Source of the DNA: Vitellaria paradoxa
Lineage: Eukaryota > Streptophyta > Magnoliopsida > Ericales > Sapotaceae
NCBI GenBank assembly: GCA_019916065.1
Contig: CM034236.1
Span: 52,046,690-52,110,689, forward strand
Direction: 5' to 3'
DNA: 64,000 bases
Below the pieces are notes generated by a model. It ran no database searches, was not told the origin of the DNA, and saw only the letters and a list, made by a program, of their open reading frames with translations. Of the stretch, positions 34,711 through 45,569 are shown piece after piece. Each line of letters begins with the position of its first letter. Position 1 is the stretch's first letter. The position numbers and the translations under genes are program-made.

Positions 34711-36531
34711 AGCGTTGATGTTGATATTATTAAAAATACTAGGTTTACAATATTTTTTTATAATATCCAAAATGACACCGTTTTAAACCACTCTATTACG
34801 TCACCTTAGATTCTTACACCCTCTCTCACACTTTTTTTTTACACTATACTGGTCATGACCAGTATACTTTGGCTGTTGTAAAATAATGTTAGAAAAAAAG
34901 TATTATAAACGTAGCATTGCTCGATATTATTAGCAACCAAAACCTAATGGAGAAAATCTTAGTTAAATTGTTAATTATTTAATAAGATTAATTTTACTTT
35001 ATTAGGGGGCTTTAAGATCTTTGATTATATAAGGTATATTACTACGAATAATAATTTTTTTTCCATTTTTGTATATTAATTAATTGTAGGTACCACTGTA
35101 CATAGTGGCCCAATTAATGGGTTCCATTCTTGCCAGTGGGACTCTGGCTCTAATGATCGATATAGGTCCGAAAGCATACTTTGGAACGGTACCATCGGGA
35201 TCTAATGGCCAGTCTTTAGCTGCAGAAATTGTAATCACCTTCCTTCTCTTGTTCGTCGTCTCTGCTGTTGGTACTGATGATAGAGCGGTATGTTGTTTTA
35301 GCACATTTCAATATTTTTGCACCGAGGCTCCTCGATTGTTTATATTTTTTGATCGATATTTTCACTTTTTTTAATCTTTAACAAATATTTTTTTTTGGAA
35401 ATATAAAGTGAATATGTTTTTTAAAAATATTATATATATTAATCTTTTTTTCCTTAGTGTTTGCATCCTTTAGGGATGCTTAAATATGTGCCCTCCTTAA
35501 AGCCAAAATTTCCTTCTCAACCTCTATTTAAGAGGTATTTAGAGTAATAAAAAATAAAATAATTTGAAATAATTTATGAGTTCGTAATTTATACAGTGAG
35601 ATAAAAAATGAATAACTTTTAAAAATTTTTTAAATTTTTCAACGTTTTACATCGCGCTGAACAGCCATTGGTTACTCTTCTTTAATTATATTATATGATT
35701 ATGTTCAGTTACTCTTTCTTTTTTCTTTAAATATGCACAAAATTTACATCATTTGTAAGCATGGTTAATATATATATATATATATATATATTCATTAACG
35801 CGTTTCATGTATAATATGATAATGACATTTTATTTTCCGTAAGGCTGAAATTCTCTCTCTGTCTCTCTCGCTCTCACACACACACATATAAATAGTATTT
35901 CCATGCTCTTTTATTTATTATTTCAATATTGTTGCTTTATTTCCTTGTTTGCGTTTTGTCTTCATTACAGAATAAAGACTTGGGAGGCATTGCTATTGGA
36001 ATGACAATAATGCTAAATGTCTTTGTTGCCGGGTATGTTGGCACTTGTTCAGATAATTAATATGAATTTTGTAGTGTTAATTACGAGGTTATTTTATTTT
36101 ATTTCATTTCAAATATTGCAAATTTCTTATACTTTTGAAGGATAAAAAGCAACTGTTCTTGAAATAGCGGAACAAAATAAATCTTCTTGTGATGGATGAT
36201 ACAAACTAGAAAAATACTTTTCAAAATTCTTTTTTTTTTCTAGGGAAAAAAATTGAAAATAAAAAATTCCTTCTTTTTATTTTTTATTTAAAAATAGAAA
36301 TGGATGCATGAATGCAGGCCAATTTCCGGAGCATCAATGAACCCAGCAAGGAGCATTGGGCCTGCTGTCGTCAAACACGTATATAAAGGGCTGTGGGTGT
36401 ATGTGGTTGGCCCAATAGTTGGAGCCATCGCTGGAGCATTTGCTTATAACTTATTGAGGTTTACAGACAAACCGCTTCATCAATTGACAAAGGGCTCATC
36501 AGTCCTCCGAAGCCCATCATCAAAATCTTAG
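34170..36531 (+). CDS. NIP subgroup I aquaporin, NIP4 type
   Basis: Five exons: 34170-34307, 34413-34637, 35090-35287, 35971-36032 and 36318-36531. All introns are GT..AG; the product is 278 aa. The exon pattern is the usual NIP one. Both pore motifs are NPA (residues 104-106 in HFNPAVT and 216-218 in SMNPARS). The aromatic/arginine filter, placed by analogy with nodulin 26, is Trp84, Val204, Ala213 and Arg219, the subgroup I type. The N-terminus ([10 protein letters not shown]) and the stretch [19 protein letters not shown] point to NIP4 rather than NIP1. The C-terminus has a Ser-rich tail after [11 protein letters not shown], like the kinase site of nodulin 26. It sits in a membrane and should pass water, glycerol or similar small solutes; Arabidopsis NIP4s act in pollen. 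The gene looks intact. Introns carry CT/TA repeats and a MITE. Confidence 0.93.
35529..35661. mobile_element. Tourist-like MITE in NIP4 intron 3
   Basis: Shares 'taataaaaaataaaataa', 'atttatacagtgagataaaa' and 'gaataacttttaaaaatttt' with the other family members. It is intronic and the splice sites are not affected. Confidence 0.5.
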
Positions 36532-37440
36532 ATGTCTTTGGTTTGTGTCAGCTGATTAATTGGATCAGAAAATTTAATGCTATATTTGGAGCATAGATTC
36601 GTGGAAGGAAAAAAAAAAAAAAAAGAAAAAATAAAATTTATAATTTGATTGCAATTTTTGTATACTGAACCCAATACAAATCAAATTTTGTTAATAAATA
36701 TTTATTTCAATTAAAAAAAATGAAATAAAATTAACATTTTTACTTCATTTTGTATTCTAGCTATTTTCCTTTGCTTTTTCTATTCTCCTCTACAAATATA
36801 TGTTCCAAATATGACCTAAATGATTATTATTTCTTTCATTAGGATCAAAAATAAATAATGTTTGTAATCATCTCGTTGAATTTTGTGATGTTCTTTTATT
36901 TCATTATTTTATTTTTTTCATTTTATCATAATCTTTAATTGAATGATTCCGTTTTCATGGATGATATTCTCAATTTTGTGATATATATATATATATATAT
37001 ATCGATCATTCACTTCATAGACCGGCAGCGCTGGCTACATGCCAACGAGAAGCTGCATATAATATATATATATATATATATATTGGTGGCATTAATTTGG
37101 AAGTTGCTAGCGTTGATTTGATAAAAAAATAAAAAATGAGTAATTCGAAGGCTCATATTTGTGAGGAAAAACTTGGAAGGCTTCACAGAAATGCGTAATT
37201 CCATCCTACAATCTGATCAATTTTTTTTTTCTTTTTGGATATATATTCAATTCAAATTCCATTGAGGAAAATACAAGAATCGAATAATAATCTCTGCCTG
37301 CAGACATGCTGTCAATTTTTCAATACAAATTCTTTTAATCCCCATTGCTGATTCCTTCCTTAGCTTAGAAATCAATCAAAGCTAATTAATCCTAGCTCAT
37401 CCCCTCCCCCCAAATAACTGAACTCAAAGTGACAAATGAT
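36532..37440. other. intergenic downstream of the NIP4-type gene
   Basis: AATAAA hexamers occur shortly after the stop (about 36630). Two TA microsatellites (36979-36999 and 37059-37082) explain the short open frames here. No gene recognised. Confidence 0.5.
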
Positions 37441-37484
37441 AGGAAAATCAAGCCCGAATTAATCCAGGAGATGGATTGAGCGAG

Positions 37485-37620
37485 TCGGGTTGCTGACGAA
37501 AAATCTGGAGGAGGGGGAGGCTGCTTGTAGTAAAATGGAAAATAAGGTAATATGGAGTCTGAAGGAGGAGGTGCATTGCCAATATACCATGATGGAAATA
37601 CGGACGGATTTAGAATTTTC
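37485..37620 (-). pseudogene. proline-rich wall-protein remnant
   Basis: The - strand reads PSWYIGNAPPPSDSILPYF followed by FYYKQPPPPPDFSSAT and a stop about nine codons later. The composition resembles the C-terminal part of plant hydroxyproline-rich wall proteins, and an intact proline-rich gene lies 1.7 kb away in the same orientation. I see no start codon, signal peptide or upstream exon, so it is treated as a fragment. It could instead be the last exon of a gene I fail to see. Confidence 0.35.
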
Positions 37621-37629
37621 AGTAAGGAG

Positions 37630-39337
37630 GAGTACCGGACATCTAAGAGAGGATAATAAGTTATTTTGAGATTAAGAGTAGAAGAGAAATAATATTACTT
37701 TTAGAGATAGATAAAATTATGCTTGAACATTAAACTGTTGATTATACTATTTTTAATTTAATGGTTCAACTAGTAATTTTAACAGTATTTGAGAGATTTA
37801 ATAGGATGTCTCTCATTAGTAAAAATATATATATATAATTATTATTAAGTTTTTATTGTTTATAGAATTGATTATGTTATAAATGAACATTGTCGTCAGA
37901 ACGGTAAATGAACAGAAAGACAATCGTTGCTGAAGACATAAATGAACTGAAAGACAATCGAAGTGCACATTGTCGTGAGGACGGTAACAAGTTGGGCAGT
38001 AATTAGTTTGAACATTCGAGAACATGCCTTCAATAGACCTTCTTGTATCCATATTGTAATAACCTTTGGGCTAATAAGAGTATGTTATGTATTTAATTTT
38101 ATATTTTACATATAATTTAAGTTAGACAGATAATGGTAATACTCGAGAAATTTTAGGAGTATTTTAAAAGTAATAAAGTGATAGTTGTGGATTTAATATT
38201 TAAAAGATTTTAGAAATAGTTGAGATAGTAATTAGATAATTATTTTGTAGAGTCTGTATATATTTCTATTAATGAAAAAATAAGAGGAGTAAGTTAAAAA
38301 TTGATCTTATGATCTAAAGTTCTGATTTATCTTGATTTGAATAAGGGAGGTCTTCAAATGAATTTCATTTATGTTTTTTAATATTTTTATTTAAATTTAT
38401 TACTTTTCCATCTTTTGTTGTTGGTCAAAAAGTGGGCACATAATGCTCCTAATTAAGAGTACTCCCATGCTTGTAATGTAAGTCTGACATGATTCCACTC
38501 GCTGGGAAGAATTCAAGTACAAATTAAATTGATCGCAGTCGAAGCTGAGGCAACAAGAGCTGGATACAAAAGTTTTAATGGCTTCGTGTTCCAAATTCCA
38601 TAGCGTCAGATTTGGGTGGTCAATTTGTTCGTAGATATTATTAAAGATTGATCAATATCAAGCTTTATCAAGGCCATTTCAACTTTAGGGGTCACTTAGG
38701 TCAGGTGACTATTGCAAGTGAAAAAGGAAATTGTTAATGACATAATTAACCTTTTTTTTTATTTTTAATAATTTAGGTATCCAAATAAGTTTGCGTGTAC
38801 TTTAATTAATTTTTAATGTTCTTTAATTAACGATTGAGTTGAATAAATTTTCGTTAATAATTTTAAGAAAACTCAAACAAATTATCAACAAAAAAAAAAA
38901 CAAATTTAAAAAATTGAATTAACTGTCATAATTTATAATTAACCCTTTTTATCGTAGGAGTCCTCTAAAAACAACTCTCATTGTGTATTGTTAATTTATC
39001 TTAGCATCGAAATTGCGATTCGATCCGAACCTTAAATCTATTTACTGAGTCCTCCAAGCTAATGGTCTCCTCCACCGCAGCACCTCCTTAATTTACCCAA
39101 TTGAGAACCAACCTCCAGAAACAAAACTGTACTCAAACTAGTTGCATACCGAAATTAGTTTGTATGAATAATTATGTCTTATTAAAACAAAAGCAAAAGA
39201 TTTATCTAATTTTTATTAGCCAGAATGATGTTTCTAAAGAACGTGCGCGCTTTGCTTTATTTTTTACCTTGAAACATGACAATCATTAAAATATTTATTT
39301 TTAGAAAAATGATTACATCATAAAAATTTTTCACTGT
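37630..39337. other. intergenic, no gene seen
   Basis: AT-rich. A 37820-38060 stretch contains a near-repeat of 'acattgtcgt...gaacggtaa' (37886 and 37965, about 80 bp apart). Otherwise no recognisable feature. Confidence 0.45.
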
Positions 39338-39808
39338 TTAAATTACGTTAACTAACCAAAGCACCAACCCTTGTAACAAACCAGAACCAGCTAAAACCAG
39401 AAAACTCACTGCATTCCGTCCTGCGCGGGAGTAGATAATCAAGCCATATGGATCAGCTGGATACAAATTCGACTGCGGACCCGTAAAGTAAATGAACCTC
39501 GGTGGAGGCGGACCACTAAAGTAAGTGAACCTTGGTGGCGGCGGCGCTAGTGGAGTGCAGTACTGAGATGGTAAATTTGGAGGTGGAGGTGATGGCGGCG
39601 GTGGCGGGGGCGGCGGCGGTGGAGGGAGCTGCTGGTTGCATGGATTAACGCAAGGGCAGGACATGCACTTCACATCCGGATTGGGTGCCTCTTGTACTAA
39701 TGTTTCATCTAGCTTCCTTGGAAAAGTGGCATTCACGGGAAATAAAACAAGCAACAGAAGAAGTATTTGATTGCCCAATTGATGATAAGTTGATGATGAT
39801 GACCACAT
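39338..39808 (-). CDS. small secreted hydroxyproline-rich (extensin-like) protein
   Basis: A single open frame of 156 aa. Residues 1-27 form a signal peptide with the core LLLLLVLFPVNA. A Cys cluster (CMSCPCVNPC, residues 48-57) is followed by a polyproline run broken by one Ser (62-77) and two near-identical 11-residue blocks, PPPPRFTYFSG and PPPPRFIYFTG. After NLYPADPYG comes a hydrophobic C-terminus (residues 132-156) that fits a GPI-anchor signal. Plant proteins with this order (signal, Cys motif, polyproline, YxxG..NLYP.D, hydrophobic tail) are uncharacterised hydroxyproline-rich glycoproteins presumed to sit at the cell surface or wall. No intron is needed. Ser-Pro repeats of classical extensins are nearly absent, so 'extensin-like' is only a description. 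Confidence 0.8.
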   Translation of the reverse strand: MWSSSSTYHQLGNQILLLLLVLFPVNATFPRKLDETLVQEAPNPDVKCMSCPCVNPCNQQLPPPPPPPPPPPSPPPPNLPSQYCTPLAPPPPRFTYFSGPPPPRFIYFTGPQSNLYPADPYGLIIYSRAGRNAVSFLVLAGSGLLQGLVLWLVNVI

Positions 39809-40034
39809 TTTCGTGTTGGAGCGGCTATTAATTGGTTAGTTGTTCTTTCCTATGGATAGTGAAGAAAAAGGGTTTAGAGAGAGAGTTGGGGGGGGGGGTT
39901 GATATGAAAGAGATAAATTTTTTTGACAACTTGGAAGTTAGCGATGATCAGTTACGGACTCTTTTGGCTTACTATGATGAGGTGGCGGTAATGTGTGGTG
40001 AGTGTAGAGAGAATTGGTGTGCGCAATTGATGAG

Positions 40035-40047
40035 CCTCTTTTTATGG
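40035..40047 (-). promoter_or_regulatory. putative TATA box of the proline-rich gene
   Basis: On - the sequence is CCATAAAAAGAGG, 227 bp before the ATG at 39808. The intervening leader contains a C-rich run (G run at 39889-39899 on +). Confidence 0.35.
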
Positions 40048-40049
40048 TG

Positions 40050-40860
40050 ATCTATTTAATTAAGGGGGTCATGAAAGCGAATTGCATGTGGATGTTGTAA
40101 ATATATAGGACCCAATTCCTTCAAGTTCAACCTTTTAATTCCTTCCTTCTTGCAGAAGAGTTGCATTATATATATATATATATATAGAACCACATATATG
40201 CAAGCATATTTAGACCTGGTACAGCTAGGTTGGTACCTTTCATCAGTATTAATTTGCGCCACAGTGATGATTCCAGTCACACCTTAATAATGAAAAGCTT
40301 ATAATTTAAAGTTAAAAGCAATAAATTAGAGAGAATAACCATTTCTCCGACAAGTTTTCTGTTTTTTATTTAATAATAATAGCTCATAAGTGAATGCTCC
40401 TGGGTTTGAATTCAGTTTCAGCTACCTTAATCATACAAAGGTCTAGAAAGTTACGTGCGCACACCAATCCACTTGACCATATATGCAGAAGGTATAATCA
40501 GTCAATTTCTAATGTTTTTTTTGAAGGGAAATAAAACTAATTAATATATATATATATATATAAGTATGAAAGCAACAATCTTTTTTTTTTTTTTTTTTTT
40601 TTGTAGAAGATATAAAATAAAATAATAATTTTTATACCACATGACAAAGGGATCGGAGAGGGGGAATCATATACCCTAGCAAGCAAGCAAAAGATTGTGA
40701 AAGGTAAAAGCTTTATCGATCCCCTGCTCTTTTGATCGGCAACCTTCTTTTTTGCGGAAAGGAATTTTTCCCTGTTGAAGCCGAAACGGCAATGGAGCAT
40801 TGCTATTACAGTATTACCCAAACTAAATGTCTCAGCCAACCGAAAACTAAATAGAAATGA
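40050..40860. other. intergenic, no gene seen
   Basis: Two TA tracts (about 40166-40186 and 40543-40562) and a T run (40582-40602). The 100-codon - frame at 40537-40839 runs through these repeats and is not credible. Confidence 0.5.
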
Positions 40861-40869
40861 GTAAAAATG

Positions 40870-42260
40870 ATCTCACTGATCTGCCGATAAAGTTGATGCT
40901 TATATTAAAGTGGGTTGATAAAAAGTCCCCCCAACAAAGTCCCCACTGATCTGCCATAGCATCTTCTTTCTTTTATCATCATCAGGATCGAATTCCCCTC
41001 CCTCAACTCCCACCCCCCACCCCCAAAAAAAAGAATTCTTATAAAGTTATTTTTAATTAAAAAAGCAAGGTAAATTTTGAAATTGATCTAAGTTTAATTC
41101 GAAATAAAAAGATAAAAATGTAGTAATCAATATGTGCTTGAACTTTGTACAAGTTTAATAATATATAATTTTACACAAAATTTGTTTTCAAATTTGACAA
41201 AAATATATAACTTAATAGAGTCATCTGCTTCTTTTATCACCATTAGGATCGAATCTCCCCCCTCTAAAAAAAAGATTCATATAAAGTTAATGAAACAAGC
41301 AAGACAAACTTTGAAATTGATCTAAGTTTAACTCAAAATAAAAAAGGAAAAAAGATAAAAATGTAGTAACCAATATATGTTTCGAGCTTTGTATGTACTA
41401 GTTCAGGAGTACATAATTTTACACAAAATTTATTTTTAAATTTGACAAAAATATAAAACTTAATGGAGTCATCTGCTTCTTTTATCATTATTGAATTCTC
41501 CCCCCTTCCCAAAAAAATATATTCATATAAAGTTATTTTTAATAAAAAAACAAGACAAACTTTAGAACTGATTTAAGTTTAACTTTAAATAAAAAAGAAA
41601 AAAAGATAAAAATGTAGTAACCAATATATACTTCGAACTTTGTACATATAAGTTCAAGAGTATATAATTTTACATAAAATTTGTTTTCAAATTTGACAAA
41701 AGTGTACGACTTGATAGAATCATCTACTTCTTTTATCATCATCAAGATCGAATTTCCCGCCCTCCCAAGAAAAAAAAAGATTCATATAAAGTAATTTTTA
41801 ATGAAAAAGGCAAAACAAACTTTGAACTAATCTAATTTTGACTCGAAATAAAAAAAGAAAGAAGATAGAAATGTAGTAACTAATATATATTTCAAACTTT
41901 GTACATATAAGTTCAGGAGTATATAATTTTACACAAAATTTGTTTTCAAATTTAACAAAAATGTACAACTTGATAAAGTCATCTGCTTTTTTTTATCATC
42001 ATCAAGATTGAATTCCCCATCCCTTCCCCCCGCGGAAAAAAAGATTCATATAAAGTTAAATTTAATGAAAAAAGCAAAATAAACTTTAAAACCGATCTTT
42101 AAAACTGAGCTAAGTTTAACTCAAAATAAAAAGGAAAAAAAGATTAAAATGGTGTAGTTCTATGTACCATACGCCACCGCCTGCCCCGCCCCCCTCCAAT
42201 TGAAAAGGATAATACAAACTTTGGAACGATCTAAATTTAACTCAAAATAAAAAGAAAATT
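40870..42260. repeat. composite tandem array, block 1 (units about 250 bp)
   Basis: Five or so diverged units, marked by 'gat(c/t)gaattc/t' near 40987, 41248, 41490, 41747 and 42006. Each unit runs: ctgcttcttttatcatcat, the gatcgaat mark, a C-rich stretch, attcatataaag, a purine-rich stretch, ctaagtttaactcaaaata, aaaatgtagtaaccaatat, then acaaaatttg..ttttcaaatttgac. The last units shift to the shorter type of block 2. Confidence 0.85.
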
Positions 42261-43560
42261 TGATACTTAATTACACTTAAAAAGTGTAATTATAAGTCTT
42301 AATTTAATTACTAATTCATGCAAAAATTGTGTTAATATGTGAAATTTATTAGTTTTTATTGTGAAGTTGAAAACAAAAAAGAGAATTCTTGCTGTCCAGA
42401 CAGCAGTAAGGCCATAGCTGAACAGATAAAAATTCAAATTCAATCTGCATTTTAATTCTTCTTTGCTGTTTGGACACCTTGTCGTGTCGTTCAAATAGCA
42501 GTGATTTTTACTGTGCGACATGGATTAGGTTTAGGTTTAAGTCTTTTTGCCTATAAATACATTCTCTTGATATAGAAACTCGAGGTTTTTCTCTGTATTT
42601 TTTTTTCAAATTCAATTTTTTTTATTAAAATAGGCTAGTTTTAGAGTGTTTTTATACTTTGTAGTTCAAATTCAAATTGTTTTGAAGATTGATTACTGCT
42701 TTCAATAAAGTTTAAGAGTTCTTTAATGGAGTTTGTCTTTTCTTCCCTACTTTCTTTTAATTCTTACTTTTATTTATTCTTTACAATGCTAGGCTAGTTT
42801 ATTTATCTTGATTCAACCTATGAATGATGGGTGAATCCTTATTTGATGATTAGATGTGATTGAATCCTCGTATGTAACGTAAACCTTGTATGTTAGGGTT
42901 TCTTTTTCTGAATCTTCTTCTTCTTTCTTTTCAAAAACTTTAAAAAATTTATAACCCCGATCATATTTCATTGAAATTTACTTAATTAAAATTTTCTTTA
43001 TGTTTTGAAATAAACAAAAAAAGATTTAGACGAAAGACGAACTTATTGAATGTCTTTCTAATTTTTTTTTATTCTAAACGTGATTCTAAAACTGTACTTT
43101 AGAATAATTGTTTTAACAATGACATCTTGCGGTTTACTTTTCCTATACGTGAGCTGTAAACTAAGATAAGAAAATGCATCTGATTAGAAAATAAGAAATT
43201 CACCTGAATTTGTAGATGGGACCAAGATCTTTAATTATCTTGAATGCATAATTTTATCACTTTCATTATTCTAGTTTAGTTTAATTTTGTTCTTGCTTTT
43301 CCATTGTTAGAATAGAAGTAATTTAATTTCTTATAGTTTAGTTTAGTTTAATTCTTCCAATTTACTTTATTTGTTTATTAGTTAATTAATTAACACTTTT
43401 CAAAACCTAAAACTAATTTTCTTTCTTGTTTTTAAAACGAAGCCAATAGATAGAAGAACTTAGAAGTCTTAGTGTTCACTCTCAAAATTCTTTGTAGATA
43501 CAATCTTGAACTCACAAAGTAAAACTATACCACAAGCCTCATACCTGCGGGTTTATTCAA
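42261..43560. other. 1.3-kb unique insert splitting the tandem array
   Basis: Not part of the array. It starts TGATACTTAATTACAC and contains a TATA-like box (cctataaatacattc, near 42550) and an AATAAA (near 42706), the spacing one sees inside an LTR. A solo LTR of a Ty3-type element is possible, but I find no convincing target duplication, no clear right end and no coding. Alternatively it is an unrelated insertion. Confidence 0.4.
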
Positions 43561-43564
43561 CTGC

Positions 43565-45565
43565 AGATTTGCGAGGCAGTCAATGCTCATATAAAGTAGA
43601 TTGATAAAAGTTCCCCCATGTCTCAAGTGATTTGCAAGAGCATCTACTTCCTTTTATCATTATCAAGGTCAAATTTCCACGGACCCCACACCACCACCCA
43701 CCGCCCTCTTCAATTAAGAAGGGTAAGATAAATTTTGGAACAAATGTAAGTCTAACTCAAAATAAAAAGGGAAAAAGATTAAAATGGTATAGTTCCACGC
43801 ACCTCACCCCACCACCCGCTTTGCCTTGCTTCCTCACCCCCCCCAAAAAAAATTGAAAAAGGTAAGACAAATTTTGGAATCAATATAAATTTAACTCAAA
43901 ATAAAAAAGGAAAAAAAAATTAAAATAGTGCAGTTTCATGCACCCCACGCCACCTCTCGTCCCGCCCCCGCCAATTGAGAATGATAAGACAAACTTTGGA
44001 TCGATCTAAGTTTAACTCAAAATAAAAAGATAAAGTTAATGCTCATATAAAGTGGGTTGATAAAATATCCCCCATGTCTCAAGTGATCTGCCAAAGCATT
44101 TGCCTTTTTTTTTTTTATCATCATCCAGGTCAAATTCCCACACATCCCACACCACTACTTGCCGCCCCTCCCCTTAATTGAAAAGGGTAAGACAAATTTT
44201 GGAACCGATCTAAGTTTAACTCATAATAAAAAAAGGAAAAAAAAAATTAAAATGGTGTAATTTCACGCACCCCACGTAAACACCCGGCCCACCCTCCTTC
44301 CCTCCTATTGAAAAGTGTAAGACAAATTTTGGAACTAATCTAAGTTTAACTCAAAATGAAAAGGTGAAGTTGATGATCAGATAAAGTAAGTCGATAAAAA
44401 ATCCCCCACGTCTCAAGTGATCTGTCAAAGCATCTGCTTCTTTTATTATTATTAAGGTCAAATTCCCAGGAACGCTACGCCATTACTCGCCACCCTTGTC
44501 CCTCCCCCCAAGTTGAAAAGGGTAAGATAAACTTTGGAACCGATTTAAGTTTAACTCAAAATAAAAACGGGGAAAAGATTAAAATGGTTTAGTTCCACAC
44601 ACTCTATGCCACGCCCCGCCCCGTCCTCCCAACCCAATTGAAATGGGTCAAACAAACTTTAAAACCGATCTAAGTTTAACTCAAGATGAAAAAGGAAAAA
44701 AGTTAAAATGATATAGTTCCACGCACACCACGCCACCACCCGCCCACAATTGAAAAAGGTATGACAACTTTGAAATTAATCTAAATTTAACTCAAAATAA
44801 AAAGGGGAAAACGATTAAAATGTTGTAGTTTCACGCACCTCCCGTCCCACCTCACCCCCCTCCCAATTGAAAAGTGTAAGACAAACTTTGGAACCGATTT
44901 AAGTTTAGCTCAAAATAAAAAAGGAAAAAAAGATTAAAATGATGTAGTGTAGTTCCACGCATGCCACACCACTCCCCGCCCCGCCCCCTCCCAAGTGAAA
45001 AAGGTAAGACAAACTTTGGAACTGATCTAAGTTTAAATCAAAATAAAAAGGGAAAAAAGATTAAAATAGTGTAATCCCACGAACCCCACACCACCACCTC
45101 GCCTTGCTCCTCCAACCCAATTGAAAAGGGTAAGACAAACTTTGGAATCGATCTAAGTTTAACTCAAAATAAAAAGGGAAACAAGATTAAAATGGTGTAG
45201 TCCCACGAACCCCACGGCACCACCCCGCCTTGCTCCTCCAACCCAATTGAAAAGGGTAAGACATACTTTGGAATCGATCTAAGTTTAACTCAAAATAAAA
45301 AGGGAAACAAGATTAAAATGATATAATTCCACGTGCTCTACGCCACCACCCGTCCCCCTTCCCAAAATTAAAAAGGGTAAGATAAATTTTAGAATCAATA
45401 TAAGTTTATAGCTCAAAATAAAAAGGCAAAAAAAAAATAATAATAATTAAAATGGTGTATAACTAGTATATGCTTCAGCACTTTGTACGTGCAAGTTGTA
45501 ATATACAATTTTACTTAAAATTTGTTTTTAAATTTGACAAAAATGTACAACTTGATAGAGTATGG
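43565..45565. repeat. composite tandem array, block 2 (units about 125 bp)
   Basis: At least a dozen units share the order: ctaagtttaactcaaaata, aaaag(g)gaaaaaagattaaaatgg, tgtagttccacgcacccca, a C-rich core (ccaccacccgccccgcccc type), ccaattgaaaagggtaag, then acaaactttggaaccgat. Unit starts are near 44006, 44547, 44668, 44783, 44909, 45029, 45155, 45281 and 45402. Two neighbours near 45155 and 45281 are almost identical, a sign of recent amplification. A longer unit with ctcatataaagtgggttgat is interspersed. The array ends with the block 1 segment acaaaatttg..caaatttgac near 45530. Confidence 0.9.
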
Positions 45566-45569
45566 GTTA

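Noticed and set aside
40870..45565. CRISPR-like spacing of repeats
   Set aside because: Units are long, diverged and contiguous, without unique spacers or cas genes, and the genome is a plant; this is a tandem repeat.
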